Assembly (NCBI GenBank): GCA_017556845.1
Contig: JAFYMA010000026.1
Span: 1 to 12,299 of the forward strand
Origin: Clostridia bacterium
Lineage (GTDB): Bacteria; Bacillota; Clostridia; Oscillospirales; CAG-272
DNA length: 12,299 nt
Direction: 5' to 3'
Positions 1 to 7,521 of the stretch are shown in pieces. The position numbers were made by a program, and so were the translations under genes. Each line of letters begins with the position of its first letter. The stretch's first letter is position 1. Below the pieces are notes generated by a model. That model did no database searches and had not been told where the DNA came from. It saw only the letters and a program-made list of their open reading frames with translations.

Positions 1-2
1 AC

Positions 3-140
3 ATTGATATGGGAACTCGCAAAGTTAAAATATACCCTGATACACCTGACAACATTATTTCTCTTATAGATGCATCGTCTATGAATGTTGCAAATGTTTT
101 TGAAACAGACAATGCATATATCATTGTTAGCAACAAATAA
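3..140 (+). CDS. C-terminal end of an unrecognised protein (partial)
   Basis: This is an open frame that enters from the left edge and ends at a TAA at 138-140, giving 45 residues. I do not recognise the family. The piece is mixed polar and hydrophobic, ends in NAYIIVSNK, and has no membrane segment or obvious motif. An in-frame ATG at position 9 exists, but with no upstream sequence I treat the gene as running in from outside. It is the only plus-strand gene, is convergent with mfd, and is followed by the inverted repeat at 170-202. Its base composition is much lower in GC (about 31% over 1-140 by count) than the rest of the window, so it may belong to an accessory region or a differently biased gene. 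The short length makes coding status likely rather than certain. Confidence 0.55.
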   Translation: MDMGTRKVKIYPDTPDNIISLIDASSMNVANVFETDNAYIIVSNK

Positions 141-169
141 TCAAACAAATTCCAATTTATCGAATAGCA

Positions 170-202
170 AACGCCGACAGATTTTGAAAATCTGCCGGCG
201 TT
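170..202 (-). terminator. Inverted repeat, probable terminator shared by convergent genes
   Basis: The arms 170-185 and 187-202 match around a centre at 186, giving up to 16 paired positions, with the innermost few bases forming the loop. The only non-Watson-Crick pair is 177/195. It is A-C in plus-strand RNA but G-U in minus-strand RNA, so the minus-strand hairpin is fully paired. The T-richer tail follows the stem on the plus strand (TTCATTATTTGTTT); the minus-strand tail is weaker (TTTGCTATTC). It lies between the stop of the plus-strand gene (140) and the stop of mfd (272), where a bidirectional terminator is expected. The structure is seen directly; termination is inferred. Confidence 0.75.
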
Positions 203-271
203 CATTATTTGTTTACTGCATATCAAATCGAGCAAGGTTATTTATGATTTCTCCGCTAAGAGCCTTACCAT

Positions 272-3200
272 TCAAGCGTTTGTCTTTTTTACAGATGAAA
301 GGACGTTTTTCATATAGCCCAAGGGTCTGTCGCCCTTTTTCATTTTATACACTATCTTCGGCACAGATCCCGGAACCACCGACATTCTGTCACGGTTGGC
401 GCTTGCCGCCTGAATGAGTGACTGTATGCCGTGCTGCTCGGGGTATATCTCGATTATCGAATCCCTCTGGCTTATCTTGCGTATTCCGATATTTTCGCCA
501 AGCGCTCTGATATACGCTACATCAAGCAGGTTTTCAACGCTCGGCGGAAGATCTCCGAAGCGGTCTAAAAGCTCGTCTGCAACGTCGTCAAGATCAATTT
601 CCGTCTGTATATGAGATATTTTTTTGTATATCTCAATTCTCGTCTGAGGACTCTTTATATACGATTCGGGAATAAATGCGGAGAATTTCAGGTCCACCGT
701 ACATTCCGCTTTCGGCTTTTCGGGCTCTGAGCCCGTTTCTTCAAGCACGGCGGCGTTGAGCAGCTTTATATACATATCGTATCCGACGCTTTCTATATGG
801 CCGTGCTGCTCTGCTCCGAGAATATTGCCCGCCCCTCTTATTTCAAGGTCGCGCAGGGCAATTTTGAAGCCTGAGCCGAATTCCGTATATTCCTTTATTG
901 CGTGCAGTCTTTTTGCGGCTATCTCGCTCAATTCCGTGAACGGTCTGTACGTTAAATACGCATACGCTCTGCGAGATGATCTTCCTATACGCCCTCTGAG
1001 CTGGTGAAGCTGAGATAATCCCATTCTATCGGCGTTTTCGATTATCAGCGTATTTGCGTTCGGAATGTCAACGCCCGTTTCGATTATCGTAGTGCATACG
1101 AGAATATCCGTCTGCCCCTCGATAACACCGCGCCACACGTCAGACAGCTCCTCCTTATCCATCTTGCCGTGAGCTACTGCAATATTGCAATCGGGCGCAA
1201 GAAGCGATATTTTATACGCCGTATTGCTTATATCCTCAACGCTGTTATGCAGGTAGAACACCTGTCCTCCGCGCCGAAGCTCCTTCCGTATCGCCTCTGC
1301 TATGATCTCCTCATCGTATTCAAGCACATACGTTTGCGGCGGCATACGGTCTATCGGCGGCTCGTCAAGCACGCTCATGCTTCTTATACCGCCCAGAGCC
1401 ATATTCAGCGTTCTCGGTATCGGCGTTGCCGTCAGTGTCAGAACGTCGGCGTTTTCCGATATTGATTTCAGCTTTTCCTTATGCGCAACTCCGAATCTCT
1501 GCTCCTCGTCTATTATGATAAGACCGAGATCGCGGAATTCAACATCCTTTGATATAAGCCGGTGCGTGCCGATGATTATATCAATATCCCCGCGCTTCAG
1601 CCTTTTTAAAATATCATTCGTTTCCTTTGACGTGCGGAAGCGTGACAGAACGTCGATATTGAGAGCAAAGCCTCTCATTCTGGCGCACACCGTCTGATAA
1701 TGCTGCATTGCAAGAATGGTTGTCGGAACGAGTATCGCAACCTGTTTTCCCTCTGATGCCGCCTTGAATGCCGCGCGCAGAGCAACCTCGGTCTTTCCGA
1801 ATCCTACATCTCCGCACAAAAGTCTGTCCATCGGGTGGCTTGACTCCATATCACGCTTTATATCAGCGGCGGCGGCAAGCTGTCCTTCCGTTTCCTCGTA
1901 CTCAAACGACGCTTCAAACTGTCTTTGAAGATCGTCGTCCTTTGCAAACGAATGGCCCTGCCTACGCATACGCTTTGCGTAAAGGGCAATAAGCTCCTTT
2001 GCCATTTCACGCACGGCGGCGCTGACCTTCTTTTTGGCTCTGCTCCATTCAGTGCCGCCCATTTTATTCAGCTTTACCGTGCCGTCCGACTGCCTTTGAC
2101 CGATGTACTTGCTTATAACATCAAGTCTGTCGCACGGGATATACAAAACCGCCTCGTCAGCGTATTTTATCTGCAAAAAGTCACGGGATACGCCCTGATA
2201 GTCGGTTATGTTCTTCATTCCCTCGTAAAGACCTATGCCGTGTACGTCGTGTACGACGTAATCGCCGACGTTAAGATCGGCGTAAGACATTATCTTTTCT
2301 CTTGAGGATATCTTTTTTGCCCTTTTGGATGCACGGACGGTTCCCGCCCTTGAATACGTGCCCTGCACTATATAAAGCGATATGCAGGCAAGGCGGGACG
2401 ATTCAAGAATGAAGCCCGTGTGGTTCTTGCCGTACAGCAGTATCGCCTTACCGAAAAGGCTTTCGGGAGCTTCGTTGAATGAAGAATACTCGCACACGGC
2501 GGGATCTATTCCGTTATCGTACAGCATTGACGCATAGTTTTTCGCTATCGCCTCGTTTTCGCACAAAAGAAATACCGCGTATTTCAGCTTTATATAGCCT
2601 TCAACGTCCTGCCACATAAGCTCGGCAGAATCTGCATACGAAAGCTGGTTTTTCGTTTTGAACGTATATTTTTCGTAGTATTTCCCCTTGAACGTACCGA
2701 AAAAGTCGAGCGTTACCGAAGCGCACGATTCGACCGTGAATTTCATATCCGCCTTCGTTGCGGTATATTTTGCGTATTTTGCGGCGATCTCCTCGTTTTC
2801 TATAATATCAAGCGCCGTCTGGCAGGACACCTTTTCGCTCGATGCCATTCTTGCAAAAACGAGTGACGGATTATCGACCACTATCGGCGCTTTTGCTCCG
2901 CTTACAACGAAGTAATCAAAAAGCGTTGACGGTGTATCGTAGACGATATTTATATATTTATCAATAAACGTTATCTCCGAGTCCGACTGTAAAACGTCAA
3001 GCTCACCGTTCAGCGTTTTCCTCGCGCTTTCGCTTTTCGTTTTCTTAAGCTGTGCGGAAATTGCGTTTATTATACCGTACGTTGCTTTTTCGTCGGGGAT
3101 TATCTCTCTTGCAGGAAATACGGAAAACTCGTTTTTGTTTTCTATTCTCCTCTGCGTCATAACGTCGAATATGCCGATAGAGTCTATTTCATCTCCAAAA

Positions 3201-3790
3201 AGCTCCATTCTGTGCGGATACTCGTCGCCCGGAACGAAAATATCGCATATACCGCCTCTTATTGAAAACTGCGCTATGCTCTCTACTGCATCGACTCTCG
3301 CATATCCGCTTGAAACAAGCATTCCCGCAAGGGCTGTAAGATCGCACTCGTCGCCTATGCAGAACGTCATAGCGCGGCTTTCAAGGCACTCCTTGGGCAT
3401 CGTATACTGGCACGCGGCATCAGGCGTTGCTATAACGTACTGAACCGTCCCCTTTACGATCCTTGCAAGCGCGGAAAGTCTGTTCTGCTCGTACTCGTGC
3501 GATGACGTTATGTTATGGAGCATAAAGTCACGCACGGGGTAAATAAGACATTCCACCCCTGCGTGCATCAATCCGCCGTAAATGCGAAGGCACTCCTTTT
3601 CATCGTGAGCAAGTATAAGCTTCGGCGTCGGTATATCCTCGGATAAAGCGTGCAAAAACGCCGTTTTTGCCCCCGTTGAAAGACCGCTTACCATTATCGG
3701 CTTCGGGCGTTCTGCACTCATACTGCCCATATAGTCGATAAGGCTCTTATATTCACTTTCTTTTTTTAAAAATTGGCTTAATATCTTCAT
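272..3790 (-). CDS. mfd: Transcription-repair coupling factor Mfd
   Basis: Mfd is an ATP-driven DNA translocase that removes stalled RNA polymerase and recruits UvrA to the lesion. The 1172-residue length fits the family (E. coli about 1148). Residues 1-350 form the UvrB-like module, with a degenerate P-loop near 35-45 (SGLSTGAKTAF). Residues 505-570 are the CarD-like RNA polymerase-interacting domain (LNVGDYVVHDVHGIGLYEG). The superfamily 2 motor follows: Walker A GDVGFGKTE at 660-668, DEEQ at 761-764, TATPIPRT at 787-794 and QLRGRIGRSSR at 930-940. A C-terminal TRCF domain covers about 1020-1120. All motor motifs look intact. The ATG lies 4 nt after the truB stop and has only a weak Shine-Dalgarno site, so translation is probably coupled to truB. 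It is the last gene of the block, followed by the hairpin at 170-202. The pth gene often found upstream of mfd in Firmicutes is absent here. Confidence 0.97.
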   Translation of the reverse strand: MKILSQFLKKESEYKSLIDYMGSMSAERPKPIMVSGLSTGAKTAFLHALSEDIPTPKLILAHDEKECLRIYGGLMHAGVECLIYPVRDFMLHNITSSHEYEQNRLSALARIVKGTVQYVIATPDAACQYTMPKECLESRAMTFCIGDECDLTALAGMLVSSGYARVDAVESIAQFSIRGGICDIFVPGDEYPHRMELFGDEIDSIGIFDVMTQRRIENKNEFSVFPAREIIPDEKATYGIINAISAQLKKTKSESARKTLNGELDVLQSDSEITFIDKYINIVYDTPSTLFDYFVVSGAKAPIVVDNPSLVFARMASSEKVSCQTALDIIENEEIAAKYAKYTATKADMKFTVESCASVTLDFFGTFKGKYYEKYTFKTKNQLSYADSAELMWQDVEGYIKLKYAVFLLCENEAIAKNYASMLYDNGIDPAVCEYSSFNEAPESLFGKAILLYGKNHTGFILESSRLACISLYIVQGTYSRAGTVRASKRAKKISSREKIMSYADLNVGDYVVHDVHGIGLYEGMKNITDYQGVSRDFLQIKYADEAVLYIPCDRLDVISKYIGQRQSDGTVKLNKMGGTEWSRAKKKVSAAVREMAKELIALYAKRMRRQGHSFAKDDDLQRQFEASFEYEETEGQLAAAADIKRDMESSHPMDRLLCGDVGFGKTEVALRAAFKAASEGKQVAILVPTTILAMQHYQTVCARMRGFALNIDVLSRFRTSKETNDILKRLKRGDIDIIIGTHRLISKDVEFRDLGLIIIDEEQRFGVAHKEKLKSISENADVLTLTATPIPRTLNMALGGIRSMSVLDEPPIDRMPPQTYVLEYDEEIIAEAIRKELRRGGQVFYLHNSVEDISNTAYKISLLAPDCNIAVAHGKMDKEELSDVWRGVIEGQTDILVCTTIIETGVDIPNANTLIIENADRMGLSQLHQLRGRIGRSSRRAYAYLTYRPFTELSEIAAKRLHAIKEYTEFGSGFKIALRDLEIRGAGNILGAEQHGHIESVGYDMYIKLLNAAVLEETGSEPEKPKAECTVDLKFSAFIPESYIKSPQTRIEIYKKISHIQTEIDLDDVADELLDRFGDLPPSVENLLDVAYIRALGENIGIRKISQRDSIIEIYPEQHGIQSLIQAASANRDRMSVVPGSVPKIVYKMKKGDRPLGYMKNVLSSVKKTNA

Positions 3791-3794
3791 TATC

Positions 3795-4703
3795 TCATTT
3801 CAATTTAAAAACCTTTACGGGCTTTATCGCACTGCCCTCTTCAAACGTCTGCACCTGCCCCAGAGCGAAAAATCCGTCCTCGTCGTACAAGCGAACGTAG
3901 CTGTCAAGCGGAAAATCCGTTTTTATCTTGCTTTGGTAAAGCTGCTGACCGTCACGGCACAGGCGAAGGAAAAAGCCGCTCGGCTTATATACGGGATATT
4001 CGGAAAAGACCTGCTCTGTCGGCAAAAGAGCGTCTATTCTTTCCTGCAGCGTCATTTCTTCAATATCCTGCACCGTATAGCAGTTATCAAGCGTAAACGC
4101 TCCGCTTTTTATTCTTCTGAGCGATGACATCACCGCACCGCATTTGAGCCTTGCTCCTATATCTGCGCAAAGCGTTCTTATATACGTACCCTTTGAGCAG
4201 CTTACGGTCATAGAATACTCTCTGTCCGTTATCCTCTTGCCCTGTATACCGTATATCGTTATCTGTCTTTGCTCACGCTGTATCTGTATTCCCCGTCTTG
4301 CAAGGTCGACGAGCTTTTGCCCGTTTACCTTTAAAGCCGAATACATCGGCGGAGTCTGCATAATATCACCCTTGAACGACTCTATTGCGCGAAGAACGTC
4401 GCTCTCGCACGGAATATCATTACATTCCGTCAATATCTCACCTTGAGTGTCCTCTGTTGTGCTTGTTATGCCCAAGCGCAGTGTCGCATCGTATATTTTA
4501 CCGTCAGACAAAAGGTACTCGCTCGCCTTTGCGGCTCTGCCGATGAGGACGACAAGTACACCGGTAGCCATTGGATCAAGCGTACCGGTGTGACCTATTT
4601 TTTTAGTACCGTACAGTCTGCGCATTTTATTGACAATGTCGTGCGAGGTGACACCGCTCGGCTTGTCAACGGCTATTACGCCCTGTATTTCTTCTGTACT
4701 CAT
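3795..4703 (-). CDS. truB: tRNA pseudouridine(55) synthase TruB
   Basis: TruB isomerises uridine 55 of the T-loop in most tRNAs to pseudouridine and also acts as a tRNA folding chaperone. The 302-residue length is normal. The N-terminal signature AVDKPSGVTSHDIV (11-24) is followed by GHTGTLDPMATGVL at 37-50, which contains the catalytic aspartate D43. YSALKVNGQKLVDLARRG (121-138) and SKGTYIRTL (170-178) are further family motifs. A shorter C-terminal RNA-binding segment follows residue 240. The ATG is 6 nt after the preceding lipoprotein stop, and the Shine-Dalgarno AGGT overlaps that TAG stop, indicating coupling. truB commonly sits beside rbfA and ribF in Firmicutes; here it lies between lipoprotein genes and mfd. 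Confidence 0.97.
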   Translation of the reverse strand: MSTEEIQGVIAVDKPSGVTSHDIVNKMRRLYGTKKIGHTGTLDPMATGVLVVLIGRAAKASEYLLSDGKIYDATLRLGITSTTEDTQGEILTECNDIPCESDVLRAIESFKGDIMQTPPMYSALKVNGQKLVDLARRGIQIQREQRQITIYGIQGKRITDREYSMTVSCSKGTYIRTLCADIGARLKCGAVMSSLRRIKSGAFTLDNCYTVQDIEEMTLQERIDALLPTEQVFSEYPVYKPSGFFLRLCRDGQQLYQSKIKTDFPLDSYVRLYDEDGFFALGQVQTFEEGSAIKPVKVFKLK

Positions 4704-4709
4704 ATTTAC

Positions 4710-5510
4710 CTATTCTTCCGTAAGGAAAAAGCATTTTTCTGTTTGATCTATGATTCCTGCTCCGTAATCGCTTACGCATACGGAAACGAGGTGTCCGTTT
4801 TTGATAAAGCAGAACATAAGCTGATCTATGCCTACTCTGCCGTTGCGTGAAAATATTCTTATTGCGTGGAATATTTTAGTGCCGATGTTGACAGTATCCG
4901 CCTCGTACTGAAAATCCGTATATCCGAGGCCTTCAAACGACGGCTTCATAGCCTCTGCCGACGCGGTCAAAAGCTGCGATACGTCAATAAAAGCTGCGTT
5001 TGCTCCCAAATATTCTATGCTCAGCGTAAGATCTGACAGTCCGTCGCTGTATACTGCGCACATAATATAAGAATGTGACGTCTTTTCGTCCCCGTCCTTG
5101 ACCGTATCCGTACCGTTCGACGTCTGAGCATCATCTGTCTGTGCGGGCAAAATATCGCCGTACAGCGAGCCGTTCTTTTCGCAAAGCTCATCAGACGTCA
5201 GAAAGCGCCATTGATCGCTGAGCGTACAGCCTATTCCGAGTGAGGTATTCTTATACGTTTGCCCGTCCGTCACACCGTCTGAAATTGATATATCCTCCGT
5301 TGATACGTCCGTTTGTATCGTCTGTGCCGTATCGCTTTGAGGCTCTTTTGTTATATCATCGGTATTCGTACCGCTTTGCGTCTTTCCTTCCGTATCCTCA
5401 GCGATCTGTGTATCGGAAAGACCGTTTTGCGATACGTACACCGTGCGCGTTGCACACGAGCAGATAAGCAAAAGCAAGACGGCGAGCAGAACTGTTAAAA
5501 ACCGTTTCAT
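4710..5510 (-). CDS. Putative lipoprotein, diverged paralogue of its upstream neighbour
   Basis: Function unknown. A signal peptide with a leucine-rich core (residues 5-16) ends in LICSC, suggesting lipidation at C19, although the lipobox is not canonical. Residues about 29-85 form a Thr/Gln/Asp-rich low-complexity linker, and the rest is a mixed domain. It aligns in parts with the neighbouring lipoprotein: TL...W...EL at 96-109, then a pattern IDxxxLLxxxAxxxK at 175-189, GxxDxxYExxxVNI at 196-209, and a CxF near the C-terminus (260-262). This points to an old tandem duplication. The ATG overlaps the upstream stop as ATGA, and no Shine-Dalgarno is visible, so translation probably depends on the upstream gene. 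The product should be anchored to the outer face of the cell membrane. I cannot assign a named domain. Confidence 0.8.
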   Translation of the reverse strand: MKRFLTVLLAVLLLLICSCATRTVYVSQNGLSDTQIAEDTEGKTQSGTNTDDITKEPQSDTAQTIQTDVSTEDISISDGVTDGQTYKNTSLGIGCTLSDQWRFLTSDELCEKNGSLYGDILPAQTDDAQTSNGTDTVKDGDEKTSHSYIMCAVYSDGLSDLTLSIEYLGANAAFIDVSQLLTASAEAMKPSFEGLGYTDFQYEADTVNIGTKIFHAIRIFSRNGRVGIDQLMFCFIKNGHLVSVCVSDYGAGIIDQTEKCFFLTEE

Positions 5511-6310
5511 TCAATGACGAATATGCAGTCGGTAATAGAATCGACCGCCGCCATATCAAGCGCCGTTACAACTACGTTTACGATATATTCGCCCGCCGTC
5601 GTTACGATCATTCTTTGATGCGGAGCAAGACCTGCAGGCCCTGCAACGAGATCAAAGCCGGGAAAATCGACCCCGTCGATATTTACCGCGCGCTTTTCGT
5701 ACGTCACGTCGGCAAGTCCTGCATCTGCATACTGATCCTTTATTTCCTTTGCAAGAGTATCGAGCAGCGCATCTTGATCTATTTCGGATATCGGCGCCTC
5801 GCTCTTCGTGCACATTACGATAAGGTTGCTTGTATAATCTGCAGAAAAGATCACAGCGTCATATATTGATTTCATATTTTCGACGATCTGCTGCTTTTCA
5901 TCATCGGTCATATCCTCGGTTATGCCGACCAAAGCGTCAAGCTCTGCCTGAGTTGCGTAATGCCAGCCTGACGGCAGAGTAAATCCGAGCTTTATAAACT
6001 CGCTCGTATACGCATCGTCGCCGTGATCGCCGTACTCAAATATGCTCTCAAGCGGAATATCTGGGACATTCGTTACTGTATCTGTCGCTTCGTCTGTCGA
6101 TTCATCTGTTGCAGCATCGGTAACAGCGTCTGTTACAGCGTCCGTTACAGCGTCCGTTACAGCGTCTGTAAGAGCATCTGTTGCTGCGTTTGTTGCTGCG
6201 TTCGTTGCGCGATCGCCCGTTTGTGCCTCTGTTTCATCATCAGAGCCAAAGCACGAAGCAAATGACAGTAAAACAGCCGAAATTAAAATAGCTGATAATA
6301 TCTTTTTCAT
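5507..6310 (-). CDS. Putative lipoprotein with tetrapeptide (D-A-V-T) repeat linker
   Basis: Function unknown. Residues 1-19 are a clear signal peptide (MKKILSAILISAVLLSFAS) with lipidation expected at C20. From about residue 33 to 81 there are twelve four-residue units of the type T-D/N-x-A/V, four of them DAVT, forming a flexible Thr/Asp-rich linker. Residues about 100-267 are a folded domain with LGFTLPSGWHYATQAEL at 108-124 and YEKRAVNIDGVDF at 204-216, sharing spaced residues with the downstream lipoprotein. Wall-spanning Thr/Asp-rich linkers behind a lipid anchor are common in Gram-positive bacteria. The start has a good Shine-Dalgarno (ACGGAG, 6 nt upstream) after a 42-nt gap, so this gene could begin a sub-operon. 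No known domain is assigned; a substrate-binding or sensor role would be guesswork. Confidence 0.85.
   Translation of the reverse strand: MKKILSAILISAVLLSFASCFGSDDETEAQTGDRATNAATNAATDALTDAVTDAVTDAVTDAVTDAATDESTDEATDTVTNVPDIPLESIFEYGDHGDDAYTSEFIKLGFTLPSGWHYATQAELDALVGITEDMTDDEKQQIVENMKSIYDAVIFSADYTSNLIVMCTKSEAPISEIDQDALLDTLAKEIKDQYADAGLADVTYEKRAVNIDGVDFPGFDLVAGPAGLAPHQRMIVTTAGEYIVNVVVTALDMAAVDSITDCIFVIE
6072..6215 (-). repeat. In-frame 12-bp tandem repeat array
   Basis: Twelve consecutive 12-bp units run from 6072 to 6215. The best-conserved block, 6120-6167, has four near-identical copies of GTTACAGCGTCC (plus strand), two of them exact. Units further out have diverged (GTTGCTGCGTTT at 6180-6191, GTCGATTCATCT at 6096-6107). 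On the coding strand each unit encodes one tetrapeptide such as TDAV. Because the unit is a multiple of three, gain or loss of copies would change linker length without a frameshift. Confidence 0.9.
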
Positions 6311-6316
6311 AAATTT

Positions 6317-6322
6317 CTCCGT
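6317..6322 (-). promoter_or_regulatory. Shine-Dalgarno site of the repeat-linker lipoprotein
   Basis: The minus strand reads ACGGAG, 6 nt before the ATG at 6308-6310, and supports that start. It lies in the 42-nt gap after the homocysteine methyltransferase stop. A TTTATAC element further upstream in the gap is weakly -10-like, but I see no matching -35 hexamer, so I do not call a promoter. Confidence 0.6.
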
Positions 6323-6352
6323 TTCTTACGTATAAATTTGGAAAATATCCGT

Positions 6353-7519
6353 TTATTCTTCTATAAACACCGTTTTTCCGCCGTAGGAGTATGCAAATTT
6401 TTCCGCTTCCTCTCTATCGCCGCAAAGGGCAATGGGAGCGTTTATATATGCAAGCTGCTGATTTAAAGCGTCCGTTTGTCCCTTTTCTATTTTCACAAGA
6501 CCGTAGCCGTACTTTTCCGCCTGATCTTCAATATCCTCATACAGATAATCGGATATTTCAAGCGATGTCGGCATATTATCCCTGTCTACGAGTGCATAAG
6601 AGCGCGTATTGCAGACCGTATTTTCAAAATCAAGCTCGCACGCCTTTATTTGCTTCAGGGGATGCGTGTCAACGCACTGTCTTATTCTTCTTATATGCTC
6701 TTTATCAGTTCCGCAGCATCCGCCTAAAATACCGATACCGCAGTCAAGCGCCCTTGGGATATACGATGCAAATTCGTCTACCGTAAGGTCGAACGTGCCG
6801 TCTTCAGACGGGAGTCCCGCATTCGGCTTTGCTATAAGCTGTATACCGAGAGCCTCAGCGTAAGGCGCCGCCTTTTCAAGCAAGCCGATTATAATATCGG
6901 GGCCGAATGAGCAGTTCAGGCCGAAGCCTGAAATGCCGACGCTTGCAAGCATTAAAAGCGTCGGGACGACCTCATCGCCGCACAAGGTCCTTCCGTTTTT
7001 ATCTACCGTCAGGGTGACGAACACGGGCTTTTCGGACACCTTCTTCACCGCCATAACGCACGCCTTTGCTTCAAGAGCTGAAATGCAAGTTTCCGCCGTG
7101 AAAAAGTCAACGTAATGCTCCATTCCCTGCACTGCCTCGGTATATTCCCCAACGGCGAAATCGAACGTATCGTCTCCCATCGGATAGAACATCGCGCCGC
7201 ACGGGGCAAGCGAGCCGCCTACAAGACGGTCCTTGGCACACTGTCTGCTTATTTTTGACACGAGCATGCATATTTCTCTTGATGAAAGCAACACGCCGTT
7301 TTCTTCAAGAATACGGGGCGTTGCGCCGAACGTGCAGGCGTACACGGCATCTGAGCCTGCGTTATAATAATCCGTCTGTATTTTCTTTATCACGTCGGGG
7401 TTATCAAGCACGAATGCTTGAACGTTCGCCCCTGCGGGCATACCCGCCTTTATAAGCTCCGTTCCCGTAGCTCCGTCAAGCACGAGCGGAAGCGAAAACG
7501 GAAATTTATCTTTTTTCAT
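6353..7519 (-). CDS. Homocysteine S-methyltransferase family protein with short C-terminal extension
   Basis: This is the zinc-dependent homocysteine-binding barrel found in MetH, MmuM and BHMT, which methylates homocysteine to methionine. Motifs are LDGATGTEL (14-22), YACTFGATPRIL (60-71), GLNCS with zinc ligand C203, KPNAGLP (231-237), and GGCCGT with zinc ligands C268 and C269. All three cysteines are present. The barrel ends near residue 290. The remaining ~98 residues do not form the complete pterin- or B12-binding domains of MetH; part of the tail resembles a shrunken pterin-domain end. The methyl donor is therefore uncertain: it may work with separate cobalamin and folate proteins, or use S-methylmethionine or another small donor. 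The start is 2 nt after the cysS stop, with a weak purine-rich site (AAGAAG) upstream. The position next to cysE and cysS fits sulfur amino-acid metabolism. Confidence 0.88.
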   Translation of the reverse strand: MKKDKFPFSLPLVLDGATGTELIKAGMPAGANVQAFVLDNPDVIKKIQTDYYNAGSDAVYACTFGATPRILEENGVLLSSREICMLVSKISRQCAKDRLVGGSLAPCGAMFYPMGDDTFDFAVGEYTEAVQGMEHYVDFFTAETCISALEAKACVMAVKKVSEKPVFVTLTVDKNGRTLCGDEVVPTLLMLASVGISGFGLNCSFGPDIIIGLLEKAAPYAEALGIQLIAKPNAGLPSEDGTFDLTVDEFASYIPRALDCGIGILGGCCGTDKEHIRRIRQCVDTHPLKQIKACELDFENTVCNTRSYALVDRDNMPTSLEISDYLYEDIEDQAEKYGYGLVKIEKGQTDALNQQLAYINAPIALCGDREEAEKFAYSYGGKTVFIEE

Positions 7520-7521
7520 AA

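Noticed and set aside
2243..2260. Palindrome TACGTCGT-GT-ACGACGTA
   Set aside because: It lies inside the codons for the conserved Y-V-V-H-D-V-H stretch of the Mfd RNA polymerase-interacting domain. Repeated Val, His and Asp codons explain the symmetry.
4443..4850. Open frame of 135 codons on the plus strand, opposite truB and the lipoprotein junction
   Set aside because: It lies antisense to well-supported genes, has no recognisable motif, and crosses a gene boundary. It is a by-product of codon bias on the other strand, as are the many other plus-strand frames between 414 and 11590.
6072..6215. CRISPR-like array
   Set aside because: The units are 12 bp, directly adjacent without spacers, and in frame within a lipoprotein gene. 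This is a coding tandem repeat.
6331..6340. TTTATAC in the 42-nt gap as a promoter for the lipoprotein-truB-mfd genes
   Set aside because: Only a weak -10-like match and no -35 partner. The gap could equally be plain intra-operon spacing.
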